DNA from: Streptomyces globosus | GTDB taxonomy: Bacteria; Actinomycetota; Actinomycetes; Streptomycetales; Streptomycetaceae | Length of the DNA: 64,000 nucleotides | Assembly (NCBI RefSeq): GCF_003325375.1 | Contig: NZ_CP030862.1 | Location: 2,917,501-2,981,500, forward strand | Direction of reading: 5' to 3' | In this document: positions 12,709 to 22,211 of the stretch, piece after piece | Numbering within the stretch: the stretch's first letter is position 1 | How the letters are laid out: each line of letters opens with the position of its first letter | The notes under the pieces: model-generated | Database searches by the model: none | The model's input: the letters and a program-made list of their open reading frames with translations, nothing else | What the model was told of the DNA's origin: nothing | Program-made: the position numbers and the translations under genes

Positions 12709-13709
12709 GCGGAAGGTCCTCCGGACAGGGCGGGCACGGGAGAGGCGGCCGGCAGGGGGTTCCGCCCGGCGAGGGCGAGGTAGACGTCGTCCAGGGTGGG
12801 TTCGCCGAAGGACAGCTCGATGGCCTCGGCCCCCGCCTGGTCCAGGGCGCGGATCACCGTCGCCACGTCCTTCGACGCGTCGATGGGGATGACGAGGCAG
12901 GCGCTCTGCGGGGCCACCGCCGGTTCCAGGGAGGCCCGGCGCAGGGCCCCGACCGCGCTCTCCCGGTCTGCCGACGCATCCAGCGTGACGGTCACGGTGC
13001 GGCGGCCCACGGCCGCCTTCAGCTCCGCCGCCGTACCACTCGCGACGACCCGGCCGCCGGACAGCACGGTGATGGAATCCGCGAGACGGTCGGCCTCCTC
13101 CAGGTACTGGGTCGTGAGCAGCACCGTGGAGCCTTCGGCCACCAGGCCCTCGACGATCTCCCACAGGACCAGCCGGGCCTCCGGGTCCAGGCCCGTGGTC
13201 GGCTCGTCCAGGAAGACCACCTCGGGACGGCCGACCAGGCTCGCGGCGAGGTCGAGCCGGCGTCGCAGCCCGCCGGAGTACGTGCGGGCGCGGCGCCCGG
13301 CCACGTCCTGGAGCGCGAACAGCTCCAGCAGCTCATCGGCGCGCACCCGGGCCGCCCGGCGTCCGGCACCCAGCAGCCGGGCGATCAGCACCAGGTTGTC
13401 CCGGCCGCTCAACTGGCCGTCCACCGAGGCGAACTGCCCGGTCAGCCCGATGCGCCGGCGTACCTCGCGCGGCCGGCGCGTCACGTCGTATCCGGCGACG
13501 GAGGCCGTGCCGGAGGTGGGCGGCAGCGCCGCGGTGAGGATGCCCACCAGGGTCGTCTTGCCGGCGCCGTTGTGACCCAGCAGGCCGAGGACGGATCCCC
13601 GGGGGACGCAGAGGTCCACCGAGTCCAGTGCGCGCAGCGTGCCGAAGGTCTTGGTGAGGTCCCGCGCCTCGATCACGGTGTCGGGAGGCTCGAAGGGGAG
13701 CCCGTTCAT
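12705..13709 (-). CDS. ABC transporter ATP-binding protein (DrrA-like, polyene export)
   Basis: A 334-aa nucleotide-binding subunit. Walker A is GHNGAGKTT near residue 45, the Q-loop is LTGQFASVDG, the ABC signature is YSGGLRRRLDLA, Walker B is VVFLDEPTTGLD, and the switch region is LTTQYLEEADRLAD. The long C-terminal part after residue 220 is typical of DrrA-type drug exporters. The start codon is ATG with GGAGAA upstream. It is the first gene after a hairpin that follows the loading PKS gene, and its stop overlaps the start of the permease. It should power export of the finished macrolide and contribute to self-protection. Family assignment is firm; the substrate is inferred. Confidence 0.93.
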   Translation of the reverse strand: MNGLPFEPPDTVIEARDLTKTFGTLRALDSVDLCVPRGSVLGLLGHNGAGKTTLVGILTAALPPTSGTASVAGYDVTRRPREVRRRIGLTGQFASVDGQLSGRDNLVLIARLLGAGRRAARVRADELLELFALQDVAGRRARTYSGGLRRRLDLAASLVGRPEVVFLDEPTTGLDPEARLVLWEIVEGLVAEGSTVLLTTQYLEEADRLADSITVLSGGRVVASGTAAELKAAVGRRTVTVTLDASADRESAVGALRRASLEPAVAPQSACLVIPIDASKDVATVIRALDQAGAEAIELSFGEPTLDDVYLALAGRNPLPAASPVPALSGGPSA

Positions 13710-13746
13710 GGGAGTTCTCCAGGTTCGTCGGGGGTGGGAAAGGCAG

Positions 13747-13778
13747 ACAGCCGACCGGCGGGTGCGCCGGTCGGCTGT
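13747..13778 (-). terminator. Hairpin between loading PKS and ABC genes
   Basis: A perfect 13-bp inverted repeat, ACAGCCGACCGGC (13747-13759) and GCCGGTCGGCTGT (13766-13778), with a 6-nt loop, lies between the fscA stop (13801) and the ATPase start (13709). On the transcribed strand it is followed by CTGCCTTTCCC, a weak T tract, so it may attenuate rather than stop transcription into the transporter genes. Confidence 0.7.
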
Positions 13779-13800
13779 GGAGGGGGACCGAGGCGGTCCG

Positions 13801-16800
13801 TCAGTGGCCGACGCCGTCCAGGCGCCGGAAGAGGTCCTCGTCGGACGCGGTGTCGACGTCGAAGGGGACGCCGGCCGAGTGGCCGGCGGTCCGTGCCGGC
13901 CCGCGGTCGCGTACGAGGGCTCCCAGGCGGGCCGCGTCGTCCGGGTCGAGCTCCGAGCCCGCGGAGAGCAGCGCGGCCAGCTCGGCCACGAGGCCGGACA
14001 CGGTAGGGCCGGCCGTACCGGCGAGGCGCCCCGCCAGGTCCTGCCGTACCAGGTCGACCACGGCCGCCGGGGTCGGATGGTCGAACACCAGCGTGGCCGG
14101 AAGACGCGTCCCGGTGGCCGCCCGCAGCCGGTTGCGCAGCTCGACCGCGCTGACCGAGGTGAGGCCCATGTCGGAGAACGACGCCCCGGCGTCGGCGGCG
14201 GTCAGGGTGCGGCCGCCGAGCACGGCCCCCGTCTCGTCCAGGACCAGCCGCAGCAGCAGCGCCTGCTGTTCGGCCCCGGCCAGCCCGGCGAGCCGGCCCG
14301 CAAGCACCGGGAGTGCCGGGGCGGCGACCTCCACGGGAGCCCCGGCCGCGGCCCAGTACGTGCGGTGCTGGAACGGGTACGTGGGCAGCGGGACGACCGC
14401 CGCACCGGGCAGCACCGACCGCCAGGCCACCGGCACCCCCAGCAGGTGCAGCCGGGCCAGAGCCCCGAGCACCGCGCGCTCCTCGGCGGCGCCGCCGGCC
14501 GGGACGGCGGACCCTTGAGCGGGGCCCGCGGCCAGGCACTCCTCCAGCATCGGTGCCAGCGCCGGCTCGGGGCCCAGCTCCAGGAACACCCCGGTCCCGT
14601 CGGCCCGCATGCCGGCGACCGCGTCGCGGAACCGGACCGGCTCCCGGACATGCCGCACCCAGAAGCCGGGATCGCACGCCTCGGCTGCCGTGAGCGGGGC
14701 CCCGGTCAGGCAGGACGTGACCGGTACGGCCGGGGCGGCGAAGGCGAGCCCGGTGACGACCTCGCGGAACCCGTCCAGCATCGGATCCATCAGCGGGGAG
14801 TGGAAGGCGTGGCTGACGGCGAGCCGCTTGGTCCGCACACCCGCCGCAGCCAGCTTCCCCGCGAGTTCCTCCAGGGGCCCGGAGGCACCGGAGAGCACCA
14901 CCGAAAGCGGCCCGTTGACGGCGGCCACCGCGACCGGACCACCCCGCAGGCCCTCCAGCCACGGACCCAGCTCGGCCTCCGGGAGCCGTACGGCGAGCAT
15001 GGCGCCGCCCTCCGGCAGGCCTTGCATCAGCCGTCCCCGGGCCGCGACGAGCCGGGCCGCGTCCGGGAGGGAGAGCACCCCCGCGACGTGCGCGGCGGTG
15101 ATCTCGCCCACCGAATGCCCCACCAGCCGCGCGGGCACCACCCCCCACGACTCGAACAACCGGTACAGGGCGACCCCGTGGGCGAAGAGCGCCGGCTGCG
15201 TGTACTCCGTACGCTCCAGCAGCGCGGCGTCCGGGCCGTCGGCCGCCCACATCACCTCGGCCAGCGGCCGGTCCAGCAGCGGATCGAGTGCGTCGCACGC
15301 CTCCCGCAGCGCGGCCGCGAACACCGGGTACGTGCGGGCCAGTTCGCGCCCCATGCCGGGCCGCTGGCTGCCCTGCCCGGCGAAGACGTACGCCAGCTCG
15401 CCGTCGCCCGGCCCGCCGGCCGGAGCGTCCAGCTCTGCCAAGGCCCGTACCGACGCGAGGAGCTCACGCCGATCCGCGCCCACGGCGAACGCCTGGTGCC
15501 CGGGGTGCACGGTACGGCTGAGGGCCAGCGAACAGGCCACGTCCCGCACCGACAGCCCGGGCCGGGCGTCCACGTGCTCCGCCAGCCGGCGGGCCTGGTC
15601 GCGCAGGGCGGGCGCACTGCGCGCGGACAGCACCCAGGCCACCGGAGCGCTGCCTTCCGACGGTTGTTCGGCGACGGCCTCCCGCGCCGCCTCGTCCGGA
15701 GCCTCCTCCAGGATCACGTGGGCGTTGGTCCCGCTGATCCCGAACGAGGACACCCCCGCCCGGCGGGCCCGCCCGGCCTCCCGGGGCCAGGGCCGGGCCT
15801 CGGTGAGCAGCCGCACGGTCCCCGCCGACCAGTCCACCCGGGACGTCGGAGTGTCCGCGTGCAGGGTCTTGGGCAGTACGCCGCCCCGCAGCGCCAGTAC
15901 GGACTTGATCACGCCCGCCACGCCCGCGGCCGCCTGCGCGTGCCCGATGTTCGACTTCACCGAGCCGAGCCACAGGGGGCGGTCCGGCTCGCGCGCGGCA
16001 CCGTACGTGCCGAGCAGCGCCTGCGCCTCGATCGGGTCGCCGAGCGCGGTCCCGGTGCCGTGTGCCTCCACCGCGTCCACGTCGGCGGCGGACAGTCCGG
16101 CGTCGGCCAGTGCCTGCCGGATCACCCGCCGCTGCGCGGGCCCGTGCGGGGCGGTGATCCCGTTGGAGGCGCCGTCCTGGTTCACGGCGGAGCCGCGCAC
16201 CAGGGCGAGGACCGGATGGCCGTTGCGCCGGGCTTCGGAGAGGCGCTCCAGCACCAGCAGGCCGACCCCCTCCGACCAGGCCGCGCCGTCGGCGGTGTCC
16301 GCGAAGGACTTGCAGCGGCCGTCGGGGGCCAGCCCGCGCAGCCGGGAGAACTCCGTGAACGAGGCCGGTGTGGCCATCACGGCGACGCCGCCCGCCAGGG
16401 CCAGGGAGGATTCGCCGGACCGCAGCGAGCGGCACGCCAGATGGAGCGCGACCAGCGAGGACGAGCAGGCCGTGTCCACGGTCAGCGCGGGGCCCTGGAG
16501 CCCGAAGGTGTACGCGATCCGGCCCGCCAGGGCGCTGCCGGCGGTGCCGAGGGCGAGCAGCCCTTCCAGTTCCGGCCGGCCGTCGCCGGAGGCCGAGGGC
16601 GCGTAGTCGTGGTACATGGCGCCCGCGAACACCCCGGTCTGCGAGCCGTGCAGCGAGGCCGGGTCGATCCCGGCCCGCTCCAGCGCCTCCCAGGCGGTCT
16701 CCAGCAGCAGCCGCTGCTGCGGGTCGGCGGCCAGTGCCTCCCGGTCGGAGAAGCCGAAGAACCCCGCGTCGAACGCGCCCGCCCCGGACAGGAATCCGCC

Positions 16801-18930
16801 CTCGCGGGCGTACGAGGTGCCGGGGTGCTCGGGGTCGTCGTCGAAGAGGTGCTCCAGGTCCCAGCCGCGGTCCTCGGGGAAGCCCCCGATCGCGTCCCGG
16901 CCCTCCGTCACCAGGGCCCACAGGTCCTCGGGGCCGCATACGCCGCCGGGCAGCCGGCAGGCCATGCCCACGACGGCCACGGGATCGTCGTCCGCCGCGC
17001 CGGAAGGGGACACGCGGAGGGAGGGCACGGCGTCCTCGGCCGTCTCGCCCCGCAGATGGCGGGCCACGGCGTCGGGTGTGGGGAAGTCGAAGGCGAGGGA
17101 CGCGGGCAGCGGGAGACCAGTCGCCTCGGCCAGCAGGTTGCGCAGCCGGATGCTGCGGACGGAGTCCAGGCCGTGGCCGCGGAACGTGGTGCGCGCCCCG
17201 ATGGGGGCGGCTTCGGCGGCCGGCGCGAGTGCCTCGGTGACGCAGGCGCGGACCAGTTCGAGGGCAGCCGCGTACGACGCGGGCACGGAGCCGCCGCCGG
17301 ACCCGGTGGCCGGCCCCTGCTCGGCCAGCAGGCTCTCCAGGGCCCGCCGGTGCAGCTTGCCGGCCGGGGTGCGGGGCAGCTCCCCGACCACCACCAGTTC
17401 CAGCGGCAGCTTGTAGTCGGCGACCCCGCGCCCCAGCAGGAACTCGGTCACCCGGGCCAGCGTGACCTGCCGCTCGGCCCGCCCGGTGACCACCAGGCAC
17501 GGGTACTCGCCGAGCCGCCGGTCGGGGCGGGCGACCACCGCCGCAGGCCCGAGGCCCGGCATGTCCGCCAGCAGCCCCTGGATCTCCGTCGCGTCGAACT
17601 TCCGGCCGCCCACGTTGATCAGCTCGGCCGAGCGGCCCAGGAAGCGGACCCGGCCGTCGCCGTCCACGCTCGCCCGGTCCCCGGTGCGCAGCCAGCCGTC
17701 CTCGGTGACCGCCGCCGCGGTCAGCGCGGGATCGCCGTGGTAGCCGCGGAACATGCCGGGGCTGCGGTAGTACAGCTCGCCCGGCTCGCCGGGCGCGCAC
17801 TCGGCGCCGTCCTCGCGCAGGACGCGCACGCTCGCGCCGGACGTCGGCCGGCCCACGCTGCGGGCGGCCACGTCGGCGGGGTCGGCGGCGGTCGTGCAGG
17901 TGCCGGTGCCGAGCTCGGACATGCCCCACACGACGACGAGCGGACTGCCGAGCACCTCGCGCACCTGCGCCACCAGTGCCGCGGGGATGGCCGCTCCGGC
18001 CGTCCGCACCTCGCGCGGCCGGAATCCGGCCCGCGCCCCGGTGTCCGCGAGCCGGGCGGCCACGTCGTGGAGCTGGGCGGGCACGGCGAACACCACGGCG
18101 GGCCGCGCCGCGCGGGCCAGTTCCAGGAACCGGTCCGGGTCCCAGCCGCGCAGCAGTACCTGGCGGCAGCGGGCGAACAGGGCCGAGTGCAGGGACTGGA
18201 GGCCGAACAGGTGGGTGAGGGGACAGGCGGTGAGCACCGGGCCGTCGAACGAGCCGGCCGCCTCCTCCGTCACGGCCGCCGTGTTCGACATCAGCCCGTC
18301 GTGGCTGTGCAGGCAGATCTTCGGCCGGGCGGAGGTCGTACCGGAGGAGGGCAGCAGCACGAAGGGCATCTCCGGCCGCACCCCGGCCGGGTGCGGGGCA
18401 GCACCGGCCCACCGCTCCAGCAGCCCGTCGATGCCCACGAGGCCCCCCGTGGCGGAGCCGGATCCCGCCACCAGGACCGACCGCAGCGAGGGCACGGCCG
18501 CCCGCAGTGCGGACAGGGCCGGTGCGTCCGCCGCGTGCGCGGAGTCCGCGGGCAGCACCAGTGCCACCGGCGCCACCCGTTCCACCAGCGCCAGCACGTC
18601 GGCGCTGCCATGGCCCTGGTGGACGGGCATCATGACAGCGCCGATCGCCGCGACGGCGAGGTGCAGGGTCTCGTACTCCCAGCAGTTGGGCAGCTGGATC
18701 GCGACCACGTCGCCGACCCCGACGCCCAGCTCCTGGAGGCCGCGGGCGAGCGCGTCGACATCCGCCTCCCACTGCCGCCAGGTCCGGTGCCGGTCCCCGT
18801 CGCTCAGGGCCACCGCCTCCGGATCCGCCTGCGCGGCGGCCCGGAAGACGGCCGGCAGGGTCAGGCCGCGCAGCGCTGCGTGCGGCCCGGCGGCCGGTTC
18901 GACCGCGTAGTCATCGACATGGACGGACAC
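13801..18930 (-). CDS. fscA: Loading polyketide synthase: CoA ligase-ACP-KS-AT-ACP
   Basis: A 1709-aa starter PKS. Residues 1-535 are an adenylate-forming CoA-ligase-like domain ([27 protein letters not shown], catalytic Lys in [13 protein letters not shown] near 525). ACP1 has its Ser in GLDSV (590). The KS runs 649-1075 (Cys 822 in TACSSS; HGTGT; KSNIGH). The AT has GHSVG (Ser 1273) and HAFH (near 1374), the malonyl signature. ACP2 has GLTSV (Ser 1592), and the tail is a docking segment, [15 protein letters not shown]. There is no KR, DH or ER, so the first extension keeps its ketone. That matches the p-aminophenyl ketone known in candicidin-type heptaenes. The start is GTG with GGGAG eight bases upstream. 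It lies just downstream of pabAB, the source of the p-aminobenzoate starter. Family recognition is strong; the exact compound is not determined. Confidence 0.95.
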   Translation of the reverse strand: MSVHVDDYAVEPAAGPHAALRGLTLPAVFRAAAQADPEAVALSDGDRHRTWRQWEADVDALARGLQELGVGVGDVVAIQLPNCWEYETLHLAVAAIGAVMMPVHQGHGSADVLALVERVAPVALVLPADSAHAADAPALSALRAAVPSLRSVLVAGSGSATGGLVGIDGLLERWAGAAPHPAGVRPEMPFVLLPSSGTTSARPKICLHSHDGLMSNTAAVTEEAAGSFDGPVLTACPLTHLFGLQSLHSALFARCRQVLLRGWDPDRFLELARAARPAVVFAVPAQLHDVAARLADTGARAGFRPREVRTAGAAIPAALVAQVREVLGSPLVVVWGMSELGTGTCTTAADPADVAARSVGRPTSGASVRVLREDGAECAPGEPGELYYRSPGMFRGYHGDPALTAAAVTEDGWLRTGDRASVDGDGRVRFLGRSAELINVGGRKFDATEIQGLLADMPGLGPAAVVARPDRRLGEYPCLVVTGRAERQVTLARVTEFLLGRGVADYKLPLELVVVGELPRTPAGKLHRRALESLLAEQGPATGSGGGSVPASYAAALELVRACVTEALAPAAEAAPIGARTTFRGHGLDSVRSIRLRNLLAEATGLPLPASLAFDFPTPDAVARHLRGETAEDAVPSLRVSPSGAADDDPVAVVGMACRLPGGVCGPEDLWALVTEGRDAIGGFPEDRGWDLEHLFDDDPEHPGTSYAREGGFLSGAGAFDAGFFGFSDREALAADPQQRLLLETAWEALERAGIDPASLHGSQTGVFAGAMYHDYAPSASGDGRPELEGLLALGTAGSALAGRIAYTFGLQGPALTVDTACSSSLVALHLACRSLRSGESSLALAGGVAVMATPASFTEFSRLRGLAPDGRCKSFADTADGAAWSEGVGLLVLERLSEARRNGHPVLALVRGSAVNQDGASNGITAPHGPAQRRVIRQALADAGLSAADVDAVEAHGTGTALGDPIEAQALLGTYGAAREPDRPLWLGSVKSNIGHAQAAAGVAGVIKSVLALRGGVLPKTLHADTPTSRVDWSAGTVRLLTEARPWPREAGRARRAGVSSFGISGTNAHVILEEAPDEAAREAVAEQPSEGSAPVAWVLSARSAPALRDQARRLAEHVDARPGLSVRDVACSLALSRTVHPGHQAFAVGADRRELLASVRALAELDAPAGGPGDGELAYVFAGQGSQRPGMGRELARTYPVFAAALREACDALDPLLDRPLAEVMWAADGPDAALLERTEYTQPALFAHGVALYRLFESWGVVPARLVGHSVGEITAAHVAGVLSLPDAARLVAARGRLMQGLPEGGAMLAVRLPEAELGPWLEGLRGGPVAVAAVNGPLSVVLSGASGPLEELAGKLAAAGVRTKRLAVSHAFHSPLMDPMLDGFREVVTGLAFAAPAVPVTSCLTGAPLTAAEACDPGFWVRHVREPVRFRDAVAGMRADGTGVFLELGPEPALAPMLEECLAAGPAQGSAVPAGGAAEERAVLGALARLHLLGVPVAWRSVLPGAAVVPLPTYPFQHRTYWAAAGAPVEVAAPALPVLAGRLAGLAGAEQQALLLRLVLDETGAVLGGRTLTAADAGASFSDMGLTSVSAVELRNRLRAATGTRLPATLVFDHPTPAAVVDLVRQDLAGRLAGTAGPTVSGLVAELAALLSAGSELDPDDAARLGALVRDRGPARTAGHSAGVPFDVDTASDEDLFRRLDGVGH

Positions 18931-18991
18931 CAGTTACTCCCGAGAAGGCCGGCCGCTGGGCGTGTTGCCGCTCCATGCTGGGCCCGCGCCA

Positions 18992-19007
18992 CCGGGAAAA
19001 GCCCTAG
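18992..19007 (-). promoter_or_regulatory. Candidate PAS-LuxR (PimM-type) operator before loading PKS
   Basis: CCGGGAAAAGCCCTAG agrees with the published PimM-type consensus CTVGGGAWWTCCCBAG at 13 of 16 positions, and CCCTAG is a perfect half-site. It lies about 62 bp upstream of the fscA GTG and overlaps the stop codon of pabAB (19006-19004). I infer that the PAS-LuxR protein encoded at 35132 binds here to drive fscA separately from pabAB. Confidence 0.5.
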
Positions 19008-21082
19008 ACGTGGAGCAGCGCCCGCAGAGGCGCCGACTTGACCCGTGTCTCCTCGTACTCGGCCGTGGGGTCCGACAGGGCGATGACCGCGCCGCCGACC
19101 CCGTAGCGCAGGGTGCCGCCGCTGAGCACCACCGTGCGGATGACGATGCTGAGATCGGCTGCGCCGGTCAGCGAGAAGTAGCCGATGGCACCCGAGTAGA
19201 TGCCGCGCGGGCCGCCTTCGAGCCGGTCGATGATCTCCATCGTGCGGATCTTCGGCGCCCCGGTCATGGAGCCGCCGGGGAAGGCCGCGCGGACGCCCGC
19301 CACCGCGCTGGTTCCGGTGCGCAGCTGCGCCCGTACGGTGCTGACGAGCTGGTGCACGGTGGCGTAGGACTCGACCTGGAAGACCGGGTCGGCGACGACC
19401 GTGCCCACCTCGGCGCACCGGCCGAGGTCGTGCCGGACCAGGTCGACGATCATCAGGTTCTCGGCACGGTCCTTCTCGCTGCCCGCGAGATCGGCGGCGA
19501 GCCGGGCGTCCTCGACCGGGTCGGCGTGCCTCGGCCGGGTGCCCTTGATGGGCTTGGACTCCATCGTGCCCTGCCGGTCGATACGCAGGAAGCGCTCGGG
19601 CGAGGTGCTCAGCACCGAGAGGGAGCCGAAGCCGAGGAACGCGGCGAACGGGGCCGGACTCGCCCGGCGCAGGTGGCGGTAGGCCTGCCAGGGGTCGAGG
19701 GAGGTCTCCGCCTCGATCATGTTCGTCAGGCACACCTCGTACGTCTCGCCGGCGCGTATCTCCTCGTGGCAGACGTCGATGAGCTTGAGGTAGGCCTCGC
19801 GGTCGTGGCGTGCGCGCAGGTCCGGCCCGGTGAGCCCGGCCGGGGCGGGGCAGGGTTCGGGCGCCTGGCCCGCGAGCCCTTCCAGCTCGGCCGCCGTGTT
19901 GCGCAGCCAGGCCCGGGCGGCGGCCTCGTCACCGTCCTCGGCGAGTGCCAGCAGGTACGTGGTGTCCGTCCGGTGGTCCAGGACGACGGCCCGGTCCGCG
20001 AAGACCATCACGGCGTCCGGGTCGGGGGAGCGGTGGGCCGCCTCCCCGCCGCACTCGGCCTTCAGCTCGTAGCCCAGGCAGCCCACCCAGCCCAGCGCGA
20101 ACTCGAAGGGGAGCTCGGGGACTTCGGTCCGCAGCGCGGCGAGGTCGCGTTCCAGCCAGTCGAGGAACGGGCTGTGGACGGTCTGGTCCCGGCCGTTCCC
20201 GGTGACGGTCACGGTGGCGCCGGACACGTCCGCGGTGGCGGTGCGGGCCAGCGGCCCGGAGGCGTTGCCCATGACCGAGATCTGCCCGAGCCGGGCGTCG
20301 GCGCGGCTGCTGTCCAGCCAGAAGGGGTACGCGCCGGTGCGGAAGAGCCGGTCGAAGACCGGTTCGGCCTCCCAGCGGGTGGAGAGCTGCTCGGCCAGCA
20401 CCCGCAGCCGCCGGACCGGTGCTTCTTGAGGAGCCGGGGCCGGGGCGGCCGCCGGGGCCGCCGCCGGCGCCGTTGCGCGGGCCGGGTGCCGTCTGCGCCG
20501 GCCGTGCGCGTACGCCAGGTCGCGGAAGTTGGCCAGCAGCTGGTGCCCGCTGCCCGTGCCGATCGACTCGGGGTGGAACTGCACGCCCCACAGCGGCAGG
20601 GTGCGGTGGCGCAGCGCCATGACCACGCCGTCGTCGGCGCTGTGGGCGATCGCCTCCAGCGCGGGCGGCAGCGAGGCGACCGCCAGCGAGTGGTAGCGCA
20701 CCACCTCCAGGGGGTCGGGGATGCCCTCGAAGAGTCCGTGGCCGCCGTGCCGGACCAGGGAGGTCCGCCCGTGGCGCGGGGCCGGGGCCGGGCCGACCTC
20801 GGCGCCGTGGGCGAGGGCCATGCCCTGGTGGCCGAGGCAGACGCCGAGAACGGGGAGCCGGCCCTCCTCGGCGATCCGCGCGCACAGGCCGAAGTCGGCC
20901 GGGCGGTGCGGCGTGCCGGGGCCGGGCGACAGCACCACGCTGTCGAACCCGTCGAGGAGTCCGTCCCGCCAGGCCGGGTCGTCGTTGCGGATCACCTCGG
21001 GCTCCTCGCCGTTCACCTCGGCCAGGTAGTGGAAGAGGTTGTAGGTGAAGGAGTCGTAGTTGTCGACGAGGAGAGTCCGCAT
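19004..21082 (-). CDS. pabAB: Fused aminodeoxychorismate synthase PabAB
   Basis: A 692-aa fusion that makes 4-amino-4-deoxychorismate from chorismate and glutamine, the precursor of the p-aminobenzoate starter. Residues 1-190 are a class I glutamine amidotransferase (LSPGPGTP, nucleophile Cys 82 in LGVCLGHQG, GVQFHPES). After an Ala/Pro linker comes a PabB domain with ETYEVCLTN, DLVRHDLGR and FPGGSMTGAPK. The ESKPIKGT motif near residue 513 carries the Lys that marks aminodeoxychorismate synthases; anthranilate synthases have PIAGT. The ATG overlaps the thioesterase TGA by one base (TGATG), so the two are coupled. A pathway-dedicated pabAB beside a CoA-ligase loading PKS is a hallmark of aromatic heptaene clusters. 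The lyase PabC is not in the window. Confidence 0.97.
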   Translation of the reverse strand: MRTLLVDNYDSFTYNLFHYLAEVNGEEPEVIRNDDPAWRDGLLDGFDSVVLSPGPGTPHRPADFGLCARIAEEGRLPVLGVCLGHQGMALAHGAEVGPAPAPRHGRTSLVRHGGHGLFEGIPDPLEVVRYHSLAVASLPPALEAIAHSADDGVVMALRHRTLPLWGVQFHPESIGTGSGHQLLANFRDLAYAHGRRRRHPARATAPAAAPAAAPAPAPQEAPVRRLRVLAEQLSTRWEAEPVFDRLFRTGAYPFWLDSSRADARLGQISVMGNASGPLARTATADVSGATVTVTGNGRDQTVHSPFLDWLERDLAALRTEVPELPFEFALGWVGCLGYELKAECGGEAAHRSPDPDAVMVFADRAVVLDHRTDTTYLLALAEDGDEAAARAWLRNTAAELEGLAGQAPEPCPAPAGLTGPDLRARHDREAYLKLIDVCHEEIRAGETYEVCLTNMIEAETSLDPWQAYRHLRRASPAPFAAFLGFGSLSVLSTSPERFLRIDRQGTMESKPIKGTRPRHADPVEDARLAADLAGSEKDRAENLMIVDLVRHDLGRCAEVGTVVADPVFQVESYATVHQLVSTVRAQLRTGTSAVAGVRAAFPGGSMTGAPKIRTMEIIDRLEGGPRGIYSGAIGYFSLTGAADLSIVIRTVVLSGGTLRYGVGGAVIALSDPTAEYEETRVKSAPLRALLHV

Positions 21083-21837
21083 CACAGGATCCCGAGTTCG
21101 CGCGCCATCTCGTCGCCCACGGCCTGGATGTGCTCGGTGAGGAAGAAGTGGCCGCCGGGGTACACCTTCATCCGGAAGACGCCTTCGGTGTGCTCCTGCC
21201 AGGCCCGGGCTTCGGCCTCCGAGGTGCGCGGGTCGGCGTCGCCGGTGAGCACGGTGATCGGGCAGCGGAGCGTGCGGCCGGGCGGGCAGCCGTACTTCTC
21301 GATGGCCTCGTAGTCCCCGCGGATGGCCGGGAGGGCCATGCGAAGGATCTCCTCGTCGCCGAGGAGGTCCGGGTTGGTGCCGTTCAGCAGTCGGAGTTCG
21401 GCGATGATGCCGTCGTCGTCGCGGCGGTGCACGGTTTCGGTGCGCACCGTGGACGGGCCGCGGCGGCCGGAGGCGATCACGGACTTCGGCTCGTGGGTGC
21501 CCTTCTGCTCCAGCCGCCAGGCGGTCTCGAAGGCGAGCACGGCACCCATGCTGTGCCCGAAGAACACGGTGGGCTTCTCGTCGAGGGCCAGCAGCTCGTC
21601 GACGATCAGGTCGGCCAGGGTCTCGATGTCCTGGACGCAGGGCTCCTTGCGGCGGTCCTGACGGCCCGGGTACTGCAGCGAGACGATGTCGGCCGCGGGG
21701 GAGAACCGCCTTGACACCGGGTGGAAGAAGCTGGCGGATCCGCCGGCGTGCGGGAAGCAGACCAGCCGGACGGGGCTTTCGGGGGCGGGGTGGAAGCGGC
21801 GCAGCCACAGGGCCGACGAGTGGTCCGTGCTGTTCAA
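21082..21837 (-). CDS. fscTE: Type II thioesterase (editing), alpha/beta hydrolase
   Basis: A 251-aa stand-alone thioesterase of the kind that removes stalled or mis-primed acyl groups from PKS carrier proteins. The N-terminal CFPHAGGSASFFHPVS, nucleophile Ser in FFGHSMGAVLAFETA near residue 96, an Asp in LTGDADPRTSEAE and the His in YPGGHFFLTEH form the expected catalytic triad. The start is TTG (21837-21835), preceded by GGAAAGGAACC; no better start is visible close by. The gene lies between the ferredoxin and pabAB, and its stop overlaps the pabAB start. Confidence 0.93.
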   Translation of the reverse strand: MNSTDHSSALWLRRFHPAPESPVRLVCFPHAGGSASFFHPVSRRFSPAADIVSLQYPGRQDRRKEPCVQDIETLADLIVDELLALDEKPTVFFGHSMGAVLAFETAWRLEQKGTHEPKSVIASGRRGPSTVRTETVHRRDDDGIIAELRLLNGTNPDLLGDEEILRMALPAIRGDYEAIEKYGCPPGRTLRCPITVLTGDADPRTSEAEARAWQEHTEGVFRMKVYPGGHFFLTEHIQAVGDEMARELGIL

Positions 21838-21903
21838 GGTGCGGTTCCTTTCCGGGGAACGAGGAGGGGACGGGGTGGGGCGGGTGCGGGCCGGGTCGCG
21901 GGA

Positions 21904-22098
21904 TCAGTCCCCGTAGACGGTGATGGTGTGGGCGGGGCACAGGTCGCCCGCCTGCCACACGGCCTCGTGGTCCGCGGGTGCCGGGCTGGGGTCGAGGACG
22001 AGGACCACCCCGTCGGCGTCCTGATCGAACACGCCGGGCGCGGACAGCACGCACTGTCCGGCGCCGACGCAGCGATCGGTGTCCACGGTGATGCGCAT
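21904..22098 (-). CDS. fscFE: Small ferredoxin partner of the P450
   Basis: A 64-aa single-cluster ferredoxin. It begins MRITVDTDRCVGAGQCV and has a distal Cys in GDLCPAHTI. With no fourth Cys in the first group (C-x2-G-x2-C, where the middle Cys is replaced), it fits the 3Fe-4S type used by Streptomyces P450s. It lies just downstream of the P450 gene and should pass electrons to it. RBS-like GAAAGAGAAG precedes the ATG. The ferredoxin reductase is not in the window. Confidence 0.92.
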   Translation of the reverse strand: MRITVDTDRCVGAGQCVLSAPGVFDQDADGVVLVLDPSPAPADHEAVWQAGDLCPAHTITVYGD

Positions 22099-22099
22099 G

Positions 22100-22195
22100 G
22101 CTTCTCTTTCGGGAGGGACGGAAGGAGGGAAGGACGGAAAGGCGGCGAGGGCGGAAGGGCGGAGGGAGCGGGAGCCGGCGGCGGGGAAGGGGCGC
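22100..22195 (-). other. Pyrimidine-rich leader between P450 and ferredoxin genes
   Basis: The 113-bp gap between the P450 stop and the ferredoxin start is almost purely purine on the plus strand (many GGAGG/GGAAGG units), so the mRNA of this operon is C/U-rich here. Such tracts can load Rho or form triplex DNA. No hairpin or promoter is evident. Confidence 0.4.
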
Positions 22196-22211
22196 CGGAC
22201 ACCCCCGGGGG

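Noticed and set aside
13639..19041. An 1800-codon open frame on the plus strand opposite the loading PKS
   Set aside because: It is antisense to a gene with complete domain motifs, its product is rich in Arg/Gly/Gln with no domain, and long antisense frames are expected at this GC content.
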